Of a DNA stretch of 64,000 nucleotides, positions 1-7,767 are shown in pieces. The position numbers and the translations under genes were made by a program. Each line of letters begins with the position of its first letter. The first letter of the stretch is position 1. The notes beneath the pieces were generated by a model, which had not been told where the DNA came from, did not search any database, and saw only the letters and a list, made by a program, of their open reading frames with translations. Source of the DNA: Paenibacillus faecis (GTDB taxonomy: Bacteria; Bacillota; Bacilli; Paenibacillales; Paenibacillaceae); the NCBI RefSeq assembly GCF_008084145.1, contig NZ_VSDO01000006.1, positions 62,001 through 126,000 of the forward strand, given 5' to 3'.

Positions 1-804
1 GCCTTGGGCGCGGAAATCTGCGAACCCGCCGATCCGGCTGCCGTCGAAGCCTTGACCGGCGTACCGGTAGGGTCTGTCGGTCCTCACGGGCTGCGGATCC
101 GCGTTCTGTTCGACTCCACGGCGGCCGAGATGGAAGAGGCCATCATAGGGGCGAATGAACGGGATTACCATTTCCGCCATGTGGTGCCGGGGAGAGACTT
201 GACCATCTCCCAGGTGGGCGATTTCCGCAATGTTCAGGAGGGCGAAGCCTGTCCCCGCTGCGCGGAAGGTACATTAAAGTACTATCGAGGGATTGAATTA
301 GGCCATGTGTTCAAACTAGGGATCAAATACAGCGAGAAGCTGGGCGCCGCGTTTCTCGACGTTTCGGGCAAGTCGCAGCCCGTTATTATGGGCTGCTACG
401 GCATCGGCGTTTCGCGGGTGTTGTCCGCCGTCATTGAACAGAACCATGATGAATACGGCATAATTTGGCCGGCCTCCCTGGCGCCTTTCCTCGTTCACCT
501 TGTGCCGGTGTCGATCAAGGACGAAGCGCAAAAGCGAGTGGCTGAAGAAATTTACGAACGTCTTACGGAACTCGGCGTCGAAGTGCTGCTGGACGACCGC
601 GACGAGCGTGCGGGTGTGAAGTTCAAGGATGCCGATCTGATCGGACTGCCGTTTCGCATCGTCATCGGCAAGGATGCCGGTCAAGGGCGGGTTGAATTCG
701 TGGCGCGGCGTTCGCTCGGCGTGAAAACGCCGCTGACCGTGGAAGAAGCGATCCGCCGAGTGCTGGAAATGCGAGGCGAAGCGAACGATAGGCGCCTAAA
801 ATAA
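1..804 (+). CDS. proS: Prolyl-tRNA synthetase, C-terminal part (5' truncated by window)
   Basis: Charges tRNA-Pro with proline in the cytoplasm. The visible 267 codons hold the end of the YbaK-like editing/insertion domain, then the class II catalytic motif 3 region around GCYGIGVSRVLSA (residues about 130-145 of the visible part) and the anticodon-binding domain from about residue 155 (LAPFLVHLVPVSIKDEAQ, then DDRDERAGVKFKDADLIGLP). The reading frame is already open at base 1, so the start lies upstream of the window. The bacterial ProS form is about 565 aa, so a little under half is present. The stop codon lies inside the stem of a strong intrinsic terminator, so the gene ends a transcription unit. 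Confidence 0.96.
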   Translation, partial: ALGAEICEPADPAAVEALTGVPVGSVGPHGLRIRVLFDSTAAEMEEAIIGANERDYHFRHVVPGRDLTISQVGDFRNVQEGEACPRCAEGTLKYYRGIELGHVFKLGIKYSEKLGAAFLDVSGKSQPVIMGCYGIGVSRVLSAVIEQNHDEYGIIWPASLAPFLVHLVPVSIKDEAQKRVAEEIYERLTELGVEVLLDDRDERAGVKFKDADLIGLPFRIVIGKDAGQGRVEFVARRSLGVKTPLTVEEAIRRVLEMRGEANDRRLK

Positions 805-832
805 CGGGAATCATTCCCGTTATTTTATTTTT
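798..832 (+). terminator. Intrinsic terminator of proS
   Basis: Perfect inverted repeat ATAACGGGAA / TTCCCGTTAT (801-810 with 814-823), extended by flanking A/T pairs and followed by a T-rich tract. It overlaps the proS stop codon. Confidence 0.9.
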
Positions 833-984
833 CAGAATCGGTGGCTGCCCTTGCGATTAGGACTGGAACCGGAATGTTTTCCCGGACTGGCGCTTTTTCG
901 AAAGCTGCTATATAATTTTAAGGCGATATTTTATGAAACTGACCGTTCCATAACCAATACTAAATGTAGCGAGGTACAAGACCG

Positions 985-2049
985 ATGAGTGGAAACGCGA
1001 TTGAAGTGAAGGATCTGCGCAAAACTTTCAAGGTTCAGAAGAACCGCGAAGGACTGAAGGGCGCATTTCTGGATTTGTTCAAGCGGGAATATAATGAAGT
1101 CGCCGCGGTAAAAGATATCTCGTTCAGCATCCCGCAAGGGGAGATCTGCGGATATATCGGAGAGAACGGGGCGGGGAAGTCAACCACGATCAAAATGTTG
1201 ACCGGGATTCTGGTCCCCACCTCCGGGCATCTCACCGTCGGGGGCTATGTTCCTTACGAGGAGCGGGAGAAGTTTGTACAGCATATCGGCGTGGTGTTCG
1301 GACAGCGGAGCCAGCTCTGGTGGGATATCGGCGTGATTGAATCTTTTCAGCTGCTGCGAAAAGTGTACAAGGTATCGGAGCCGGACTTTAAACGGCGGCT
1401 GGATGAGCTGGTCGAGCGGCTGCAGCTCCAGGATTTGCTGAACCGGCCGGTTCGCAAACTGAGCCTGGGCCAACGGATGCGCTGTGAACTGGTGGCGGCG
1501 CTGCTTCACAATCCGTCGATCGTCTTTCTGGATGAACCGACGATCGGTCTGGATATCGTGGTGAAATCGGAAATCCGGGAATTCCTGAAGGATATGAACC
1601 GGGATCACGGTACGACGATTTTGCTGACGACCCATGATTTGCAGGATATCGAGGCGCTGTGCTCCCGGGTCATTATGCTGGATGACGGCAAAATCATTTA
1701 CGACGGCGGGCTGGAGGAACTCAAAAACCGCTGGGGAACCGGGCGCGAAGTCCAGTTCCAGTTCGGAACGCCCACAAGGCTGGAACAGCTGAGGAGCTGG
1801 ACCGAAGCCCTACCGGCGCTCGCCTGGTCGGCTGAAAACGAGCTGGAAGCCAAGGTCTGGATTCCGCTGGAGATCAACGTGTCCGACGTTCTCGGGCAGG
1901 TGGTAAGCAAGGCGGATATTACCGACATCAAGATAATCGAGACCAATACGGACGACATCGTCAGAAGCATCTATCAATCCGGAACGGCGGAAAAGAAGCC
2001 GGATGCGACGATCCGCGAGGACGAGGGCGTGGTGGCGACCCATGTTTAA
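985..2049 (+). CDS. ABC-2 type exporter, ATP-binding subunit
   Basis: Cytoplasmic ATPase of a three-gene ABC exporter. Walker A is GENGAGKST, the signature is LSLGQRMR, and Walker B is VFLDEPTIGLD followed by the H-loop TTHD. The 354 aa length includes about 100 extra C-terminal residues, as is common in ABC-2 drug/lipid exporters. Its stop overlaps the next start by 8 bases, so the two are translationally coupled. The permeases downstream resemble the ABC2_membrane_6 (old DUF990) pair, which points to export of a small molecule or lipid. The substrate cannot be read from the sequence. Confidence 0.92.
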   Translation: MSGNAIEVKDLRKTFKVQKNREGLKGAFLDLFKREYNEVAAVKDISFSIPQGEICGYIGENGAGKSTTIKMLTGILVPTSGHLTVGGYVPYEEREKFVQHIGVVFGQRSQLWWDIGVIESFQLLRKVYKVSEPDFKRRLDELVERLQLQDLLNRPVRKLSLGQRMRCELVAALLHNPSIVFLDEPTIGLDIVVKSEIREFLKDMNRDHGTTILLTTHDLQDIEALCSRVIMLDDGKIIYDGGLEELKNRWGTGREVQFQFGTPTRLEQLRSWTEALPALAWSAENELEAKVWIPLEINVSDVLGQVVSKADITDIKIIETNTDDIVRSIYQSGTAEKKPDATIREDEGVVATHV

Positions 2050-2848
2050 CGGTACCGGCGGCGCTTATCTCGATTTTATCCGGATCCGGTTTCTGACCAT
2101 GCTGGCCTACCGCGTCAATTACTATACCGGCATTTTGATCTATACCTTGAATATAGGGGTTTATTATTTCACCTGGAAAGCTATCTACGGCGGCGGTGGG
2201 GAGTTGGGCGGTTTTACGGCTTCGCAGATGACGACGTATCTGGCCGTATCCTGGATGGCCCGGGCGTTTTATTTCAACAATCTGGACCGGGAGATCTCCA
2301 CGGATATCCGCGACGGCAGCATTGCGATTCAGTTTATCCGGCCCTATAACTATCTGATGGTCAAAATGATGCAGGGCTTCGGCGAAGGGCTGTTCCGGTT
2401 TATGCTGTTCATGATTCCCGGGATGGCGATCGCCATGCTGTTCTTTCCGGTGAAACTGCCGACCGCGCCGGAGGCGTGGGCCGGATTTCTCGTGATGCTG
2501 TTCTTCAGCTTTCTGATCAATTCGCAGCTTAACATCATCACCGGACTTATGGCTTTTTTCGTGGAAAATAACGAAGGCTTTATGCGGATGAAGCGCGTGG
2601 TCGTCGACCTGTTCTCCGGGTTGATTATCCCGATCAGCTTATTCCCCTCATGGCTGGGAAGCATCATGGAATTTCTGCCGTTTCAGGCGATCACCTATTT
2701 GCCGGGTTCCGTGTTCACGGGCCGGATTCAAGGGGTGGGGATCTGGAATGTGCTCGGCGTACAGGTCCTTTGGTTCGTGCTGCTGCTGATTCCGATGGTC
2801 TGGCTGTACCGGGCTTCCCGGAAGCGCCTGTTTGTGCAGGGAGGTTAA
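2042..2848 (+). CDS. ABC-2 type exporter, permease subunit 1 (ABC2_membrane_6 like)
   Basis: Integral membrane protein of 268 aa with about six hydrophobic segments, beginning MFNGTGGAYLDFIRIRFLTMLAYRVNYYTG. The start at 2042 overlaps the ATPase stop and gives the family-typical short N terminus; an upstream in-frame start at 2003 would only add residues coded inside the ATPase gene. With the next gene it should form the heterodimeric membrane channel for the ATPase. Confidence 0.88.
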   Translation: MFNGTGGAYLDFIRIRFLTMLAYRVNYYTGILIYTLNIGVYYFTWKAIYGGGGELGGFTASQMTTYLAVSWMARAFYFNNLDREISTDIRDGSIAIQFIRPYNYLMVKMMQGFGEGLFRFMLFMIPGMAIAMLFFPVKLPTAPEAWAGFLVMLFFSFLINSQLNIITGLMAFFVENNEGFMRMKRVVVDLFSGLIIPISLFPSWLGSIMEFLPFQAITYLPGSVFTGRIQGVGIWNVLGVQVLWFVLLLIPMVWLYRASRKRLFVQGG

Positions 2849-2852
2849 GTGG

Positions 2853-3641
2853 ATGTCTTACTATTTCGGCTTAATTGGCGAGTATTTGAAAAACTACATC
2901 AAAACCCGGATGACCTACCGGGCCGATTTTTGGGTCGAAGTTATCTCCGACCTGCTGTTCCAGGTGACGAACCTGATCTTTATTTTCGTTATTTTTATGC
3001 ACACCGACAGTCTGGGCGGCTGGAGCCAAAGCGAAGTGGTGTTCGTGTACGGGTTTTTTATGGTGCCTTTCGGGATTTTCAGCTGCTTCGTCAACCTGTG
3101 GGGATTTAGTGAACGCTATATTGTCAAAGGCGAGATGGACCGGGTGATGACCCGGCCGGCGCATAATTTGTTCCAGATTTTCTTGGAAAATGTCGACCCG
3201 CCGGCCCTCGTCGGCTCGATCATCGGCATCGTCATTATGGCCGTCAGCGGCGCCCAGCTTGATGTGGCGTTCGAATGGTGGACAATTCCGGCGTTGATCA
3301 TTCTGACGATCAGCGCGGTGGCGATTTACACCGGGATTTATACGGCTCTGACGTCGCTGTCGTTCTACTCGGACGCGCCGACGGGCATCTTGCCGTTGAT
3401 GTACAACGTGCAGGGGTACGGGCGCTATCCCGTGACGATTTACAACCGTGCCATTCAGGTGCTGCTCACCTGGATTATGCCGTTCGCCTTTGTCGGCGTA
3501 TACCCGGCATCCTTGTTCCTCGAACGGGAGGAGATGCGGAACATGGCATTCCTGACGCCGTTAATGGGCGCGATCTTTTTTGCGATCGGACTGACGGCGT
3601 GGAATTACGGGGTGCGCCGCTATCGCGGGGCAGGTTCTTAG
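2853..3641 (+). CDS. ABC-2 type exporter, permease subunit 2 (ABC2_membrane_6 like)
   Basis: Integral membrane protein of 262 aa with about six hydrophobic segments. It shares the layout of its neighbour (long hydrophilic N-terminal stretch LKNYIKTRMTYRADFWVEVISD, then helices). ATG at 2853 lies 8 bases after AGGGAGG at 2838-2844, so it is preferred over the upstream TTG at 2832. The gene is four bases after permease 1 and is followed by a terminator, closing the operon. Confidence 0.88.
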   Translation: MSYYFGLIGEYLKNYIKTRMTYRADFWVEVISDLLFQVTNLIFIFVIFMHTDSLGGWSQSEVVFVYGFFMVPFGIFSCFVNLWGFSERYIVKGEMDRVMTRPAHNLFQIFLENVDPPALVGSIIGIVIMAVSGAQLDVAFEWWTIPALIILTISAVAIYTGIYTALTSLSFYSDAPTGILPLMYNVQGYGRYPVTIYNRAIQVLLTWIMPFAFVGVYPASLFLEREEMRNMAFLTPLMGAIFFAIGLTAWNYGVRRYRGAGS

Positions 3642-3650
3642 ATTATATGG

Positions 3651-3683
3651 AAAAAGCTCGGGAAGGTCTTCCCGGGCTTTTTT
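3651..3683 (+). terminator. Intrinsic terminator of the ABC-2 exporter operon
   Basis: AAAAAGCTCGGGAAG pairs with CTTCCCGGGCTTTTT with a single G-T wobble, followed by a T run. Confidence 0.9.
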
Positions 3684-3822
3684 GCTAGTGGAACTCTAAA
3701 GAAATAGATGTAATTTCGCACCAAATGATTGCAGCTTTATTTAATCGGCGTAAGCAGGTTTTCCCAGTTGGGCAGGGATAATGTTCCAATTTGTCGAAAT
3801 CTTTTAGTGAAAGGAGATGACG

Positions 3823-4791
3823 ATGTTGCCCGATACAAATTTATTTGCCCCGTACATGGCGCTCACTTTGTCTTTAGGCCACCTCCGCACCAAAGACGAA
3901 GTCAGAAACGTATTCTTGGCCTTAAAAAGCGGCATGGATGAGGATCCCCGGCTGTTGATTTTCACCAAGGACGAAACGAAACAGATTGTCCTTGCCGGAG
4001 CCGGCAAGCAGCATCTGGCCGATACCGTAAGACGCCTAACCGATCGGCTTGATGTCGAACTGAAGGCTGAGGCGCCACAAGTGCTGTACAAAGAAACATT
4101 CGTTCGACCATTTGAGGCGGAGGGGCGGTTTATTCGACAATCCTCAAGCCTGGGACGTTACGGTCACTGCTGGTTAAGGTTCGAACCTTTGCCGAGAGGC
4201 GGCGGTTTTGAATTTGTCAATCAAATTCAGGATGAGGAGATGATCCCTCTCCAGTTTGTTCCTTTTGTAAAGAAAGGGCTTGAACGTAGCATGACCCAGG
4301 GATATGCAGGCGGTTTTCCGGTTGTCGATTTCAGAGCCACCTTGTTTAAAGGCTCTTATCATGCAACGGATTCCAGCGCCATGTGCTATATGGTCGCGGC
4401 GACGATAGGATTCAAGCAAGCCATCAAGGAAGCGGATTGCATCATTCTCGAACCTTTCATGCAGGTTGCATTCGAAGGTACCTCCTCGGATCAACTTCCT
4501 TCACTGATCGAGGCGATTCGCTCGCGTAGGGGGAGAAGTGAAAGTCTCCAGCCTAACGGGGGAGGATGGAGGGGATCCGTGGATATTCCTCTTAAGGAGT
4601 TAGACAACTTCTCGAACGACTTGAATTGTATTTTTAAGGAAATACAGAAGCTCGAGGTACAATTCGCCTACTATGACCAAGTTCCCGATCATCAAGTGGT
4701 GTCGATTATAAGCAACTCCATCTTTAAAGATGCTTATTGCGATAATCTGGATTATTTGGACCAGACGATCGATTCATTTTGGGGGCAATGA
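3823..4791 (+). CDS. EF-G-like protein lacking the GTPase domain
   Basis: Intact 322-codon gene whose protein aligns by eye to elongation factor G domains III, IV and V only. Domain III is about residues 10-85 (AGAGKQHLADTVRRL, like EF-G GMGELHLDIIVDRM). Domain IV is about 86-205 (YKETF, then GRFIRQSSSLGRYGHCWLRFEP, VKKGLERSMTQGYAGGFPVVDFRATLFKGSYHATDSS). Domain V is about 206-300 (LEPFMQVAF, then IRSRRGR). No Walker A, G3 or G4 motif exists in the protein or just upstream. ATG 3823 follows AAGGAG at 3811-3816 with 6 bases of spacing; ATG 3817 abuts the ribosome site. A full EF-G is about 690 aa. It could be a decayed fusA paralogue or a functional GTPase-free ribosome A-site binder; the open frame and good ribosome site favour expression. 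Confidence 0.8.
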   Translation: MLPDTNLFAPYMALTLSLGHLRTKDEVRNVFLALKSGMDEDPRLLIFTKDETKQIVLAGAGKQHLADTVRRLTDRLDVELKAEAPQVLYKETFVRPFEAEGRFIRQSSSLGRYGHCWLRFEPLPRGGGFEFVNQIQDEEMIPLQFVPFVKKGLERSMTQGYAGGFPVVDFRATLFKGSYHATDSSAMCYMVAATIGFKQAIKEADCIILEPFMQVAFEGTSSDQLPSLIEAIRSRRGRSESLQPNGGGWRGSVDIPLKELDNFSNDLNCIFKEIQKLEVQFAYYDQVPDHQVVSIISNSIFKDAYCDNLDYLDQTIDSFWGQ

Positions 4792-4797
4792 AGAAGC

Positions 4798-5214
4798 ATG
4801 TATAGTCTGAAAGTACATAAGGACACGGATAAAGTTATCCAATTACTTAAGCTATGCCTGTATGCCGGTTCAAATCAGGCGGAACGGATTGTTGGACAGT
4901 ACGGGGAAGATCCGACCAGAGAATTGTTGGGGATCGATGAGGGGGGCGAATTGGCGGGGGTGATGGGCGTTCAGTTCCTGCCTGATGGCACCGTTGTCTT
5001 AGCGCATTTGGCTGTGAGCGAGAGCCGAAGGAAGCAAGGGATCGGAACGAAACTAATCAAGGAATTCATGACTCGGTACCCGGAGGTGCTGAAACTGGTG
5101 GTTGAAACGGATCGGGATGCGGTCGATTTCTACAGAAAAGCCGGATTTCAGGTCACGTCCCTTGGCGAAAAATATCCCGGGGTGGAGCGCTTCTTATGTA
5201 CATTGAAACCCTAG
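4798..5214 (+). CDS. GNAT family N-acetyltransferase
   Basis: 138-aa acetyltransferase of the GNAT fold. Acetyl-CoA binding motif A is visible as LAVSESRRKQGIGTKLIKEF (residues about 77-96), and the later DAVDFYRKAGFQV segment is the typical beta6-alpha4 region. It starts 6 bases after the EF-G-like gene and probably shares its message; only a weak AAGAAG lies before the ATG. The acceptor substrate is unknown. Confidence 0.85.
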   Translation: MYSLKVHKDTDKVIQLLKLCLYAGSNQAERIVGQYGEDPTRELLGIDEGGELAGVMGVQFLPDGTVVLAHLAVSESRRKQGIGTKLIKEFMTRYPEVLKLVVETDRDAVDFYRKAGFQVTSLGEKYPGVERFLCTLKP

Positions 5215-5611
5215 TGCCTCATGAGATAACTGTAGTAGGGGAAAGTGTGGATGCGCCGCTGCTTCAACTAAATGGGTCTCACGCCTACAGAATTCCAAAT
5301 CGTTTTTATACCGCGGTCATCAATGTGCCAGCTCACCTCCAACCTTCCAACTCCAAAAAGATGCAAATGTGCAGGTATTTAGGCCGATCTCCGAGGTAAT
5401 TTGGAAAAAGATGCAAATCTGCAGGAATTTCTAGCGATTTTAGAAAAGCGAGCCGGTTTCGGCGAAAATTCCTGCAGAATCGCAGGAATTTTGAAATTTT
5501 GGCCCCCAACAAGAAAAAAACATGCACATATGCAGGAATTTCATGTTATCAAGGTTGTCTGACGGGAAACCAGACTAGATCTTATGAAAAAATTGTAAAA
5601 AGGATGTGTTT
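5215..5611. repeat. Gene-free region with a GCAGGAATTT palindromic repeat family
   Basis: 397 bases without a convincing gene. Copies of a unit like AAAAAGATGCAAATNTGCAG followed by GAATTT sit at 5355-5380, 5405-5430 and (diverged) 5515-5541. A perfect 11-bp inverted repeat AAAATTCCTGC / GCAGGAATTTT sits at 5465-5475 and 5482-5492. It looks like a dispersed intergenic repeat of the genome. Short open frames here overlap the repeats and lack ribosome sites. Confidence 0.7.
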
Positions 5612-6130
5612 ATGATGCAAATGCAAAATAATCTGCCGACAGAGCCGCCTAACCATTCTAACTTGGGAGTCTCCGGATTGGGGGGCTGGCTAGTTTTGGT
5701 TCAAATTTCTTTATACGCTACGATTCTGATGCTTTTAGCAAGAATGCGGGAATATGTCTCTGGTTTTTTGTTAAATCCGGAAAGTTGGTCGATTCTTACC
5801 ACACCTTCTTCACCCGCATATCACCCGCTTTGGGGACCTGCCATTATTTTCGAAGCCGTATACTTCGTCTCGATGTTCATATTTTGTATTATGATTCTGA
5901 TCATGTTTTATAGCAAAAAAAGAGTTTTGCCCAGGCTAATGATCATAGCTTATAGTGTCGGATTATTATTCGGTATCATTGACACCGTTCTAATTTTCCA
6001 GATTCCGATGGCGGCAGGAATGTTGGACGTCAGCTCCATCAGAGAAGTAGTGAAATCAGCCATCATATGCGCTATCTGGATCCCGTATTTCTTGAAATCG
6101 GAAAGAGTAAAGAACACATTCATCTGGTAA
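5612..6130 (+). CDS. DUF2569-like four-helix membrane protein
   Basis: 172-aa protein with a short hydrophilic N terminus, then the segment GLGGWLVLVQISLYATILMLL, which is the hallmark opening of DUF2569 proteins, and three more hydrophobic segments (about 85-105, 118-138, 145-162). ATG 5612 lies 8 bases after AAAAAGG; a GTG at 5606 is too close to that site. Function is not known for the family. It stands alone after the repeat region. Confidence 0.75.
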   Translation: MMQMQNNLPTEPPNHSNLGVSGLGGWLVLVQISLYATILMLLARMREYVSGFLLNPESWSILTTPSSPAYHPLWGPAIIFEAVYFVSMFIFCIMILIMFYSKKRVLPRLMIIAYSVGLLFGIIDTVLIFQIPMAAGMLDVSSIREVVKSAIICAIWIPYFLKSERVKNTFIW

Positions 6131-6168
6131 TTCATAAGACTGGCTTACTAGGAAAGGAGATCGAGCGA

Positions 6169-6534
6169 TTGAAGATTTTCAGTTTCGGTAAAGATCATGC
6201 CCACCCGATTTCGAATTTCGGCAGCAAGGATGCGTTTTTTACGAAGATGGTCAAACATGACAATACGGTACATCTGGGATGCGTCCACATCGGACAAGGT
6301 GGAAATTTAGGCGCACACGAAGCGCCTGTCGATCAATTGTTTATCGTTATCCAAGGAAAAGGATGGGTCAGCGGAAAAGAGGGAGTAGCGTACGAAATTC
6401 AAGCGGGTTACGCGGCGTTCTGGGAGGCCGGCGAAATCCATAGTTCGAGATCGGAACAAGGCATGACGGCTATGATTTTGGAAAGCAGCGGGCTGCTGCC
6501 CCAAATGAATGAAATTAACTGGTGTGAACAATAG
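6169..6534 (+). CDS. Cupin domain protein
   Basis: 121-aa single-domain cupin. The first cupin motif reads GGNLGAHEAPVDQLFIVIQGKGWVSG and the second is GYAAFWEAGEIHSS, keeping metal-ligand-type His and Glu residues. TTG 6169 is chosen because GGAAAGGAG (6151-6159) lies 9 bases upstream; an earlier in-frame start at 6067 would overlap the DUF2569 gene by 64 bases. Substrate unknown; such small cupins often modify or sense small molecules. Confidence 0.8.
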   Translation: MKIFSFGKDHAHPISNFGSKDAFFTKMVKHDNTVHLGCVHIGQGGNLGAHEAPVDQLFIVIQGKGWVSGKEGVAYEIQAGYAAFWEAGEIHSSRSEQGMTAMILESSGLLPQMNEINWCEQ

Positions 6535-6554
6535 AGTCCGGAAAGGGGGAGACG

Positions 6555-7076
6555 ATGACGATGTTTGAAAAAAAACGCCATGTGCGAATAGCCGCTGAAA
6601 GTTGGGTCGAGGATCCGGAGGACGCCCATGTGGATGTGGTCGTCACCTTTCCCGATGCGACCACATGGATAGCGGATTTCTATACTTATAAATGTTTAGA
6701 GTCTATCAGGGAGGACCATAAAGTAAAAGGGCATGGCCTGAATGGTGCTTACTGGGCCGCATCCAAGGTTGTATTGGTCGATCGGGTCACCCGCGAACGG
6801 ATTGAACAGATCGTTGACGAGTTGATTGAAAAAGGGACTTTTTCATATGCGTTCGAGTATTTGGGAGCTGTAAATGAACATGCTCTCCAGACTTACGGCT
6901 ATCCTGCGGACTTTTTTGACGAGAATGCCAAAATGGACCCTTCCTATGTGAAATGGTTTGCCGCAAACCTGGTGCAGATGCTGGAACAGACGGATCATGA
7001 GACCAGAACGGCTGTTTTGAAAGAGTTTCTTGACATTTTCGGAGAGAAGGAGCGGAACCGACGTGGAGATCTTTAA
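6555..7076 (+). CDS. Conserved hypothetical protein
   Basis: 173-aa soluble protein not recognised. The first half looks like a beta-rich domain (VDVVVTFPDATTWIADFYTYKCLESI), the second half is helical and acidic. AAAGGGGGAG lies just upstream of two in-frame ATGs (6555 and 6561). It follows the cupin gene by 20 bases and overlaps the methyltransferase start, so these three probably form one operon. Confidence 0.7.
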   Translation: MTMFEKKRHVRIAAESWVEDPEDAHVDVVVTFPDATTWIADFYTYKCLESIREDHKVKGHGLNGAYWAASKVVLVDRVTRERIEQIVDELIEKGTFSYAFEYLGAVNEHALQTYGYPADFFDENAKMDPSYVKWFAANLVQMLEQTDHETRTAVLKEFLDIFGEKERNRRGDL

Positions 7077-7671
7077 ACAAATTCCATTATACAGATTTTT
7101 GACGTTGTGCAATGAAACGGGATTGAAGAAGGAAATATTGGATTGCGGAGCGGGAGGAGACATGCCCCCTTTAAGCCTGTTTCATTCCCACGGATACTTG
7201 ACCAGTGGAATTGAACTAAGCGAGCGTCAAATTCAGCTGGCGAATGAATTCGCCGATCAACGCGGACAGCAATTGAATATCCGGCAAGGAGACATGCGAA
7301 AACTTCCCTTCGCGGATGAAGCTTTCAGTTTCGTGTATTCCTATAATTCAGTTTTTCATATGAGAAAGAAAGATGTGCGAATCGCCGTCGAAGAAATGAA
7401 ACGTGTTCTGAGAAGGGGCGGGCTTTTGTTCGTCAACTTTCTCAACATCCATGATTTCCGGGTTGGCGAGGGGATTGATCTGGGAGAAACGCAATATGAA
7501 CAATTTGAAGACGGGGAGAACGTCATACACTCGTATTACGAATATTTTGAGGCGGACCCTTTATTTTCCGATATGGAATGCTTATATAAGGAATACCGGG
7601 TTCTTGAACGGGATTTCGAGGGCAACCGAATCAGGCAGGGGTTTGTCGATTATATATTAAGAAAAAGTTGA
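7063..7671 (+). CDS. Class I SAM-dependent methyltransferase
   Basis: 202-aa methyltransferase of the Methyltransf_11/25 type. Motif I is EILDCGAGGD, the post-I acidic residue is in GIELSERQI, motif II is GDMRKLPFADEAFSFVYSYNSVFHM, and VLRRGGLLFVNFLN is motif III. GTG 7063 follows GAAGGAG (7046-7052) by 10 bases. The start overlaps the previous gene by 14 bases. The acceptor is unknown. Confidence 0.85.
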   Translation: MEIFKQIPLYRFLTLCNETGLKKEILDCGAGGDMPPLSLFHSHGYLTSGIELSERQIQLANEFADQRGQQLNIRQGDMRKLPFADEAFSFVYSYNSVFHMRKKDVRIAVEEMKRVLRRGGLLFVNFLNIHDFRVGEGIDLGETQYEQFEDGENVIHSYYEYFEADPLFSDMECLYKEYRVLERDFEGNRIRQGFVDYILRKS

Positions 7672-7767
7672 GCGACCGCGATCATATCGGGAATATCATT
7701 AGGGGTACTGCTAAACGTTAAAGGCGGTTGAGAGAATCCATCATTATTCGGAAAGGCGGCGTGCGGG

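Noticed and set aside
5196-5399. 67-codon plus-strand frame after the GNAT gene
   Set aside because: It overlaps the GNAT end, runs into the repeat copies and has no ribosome site or recognisable feature.
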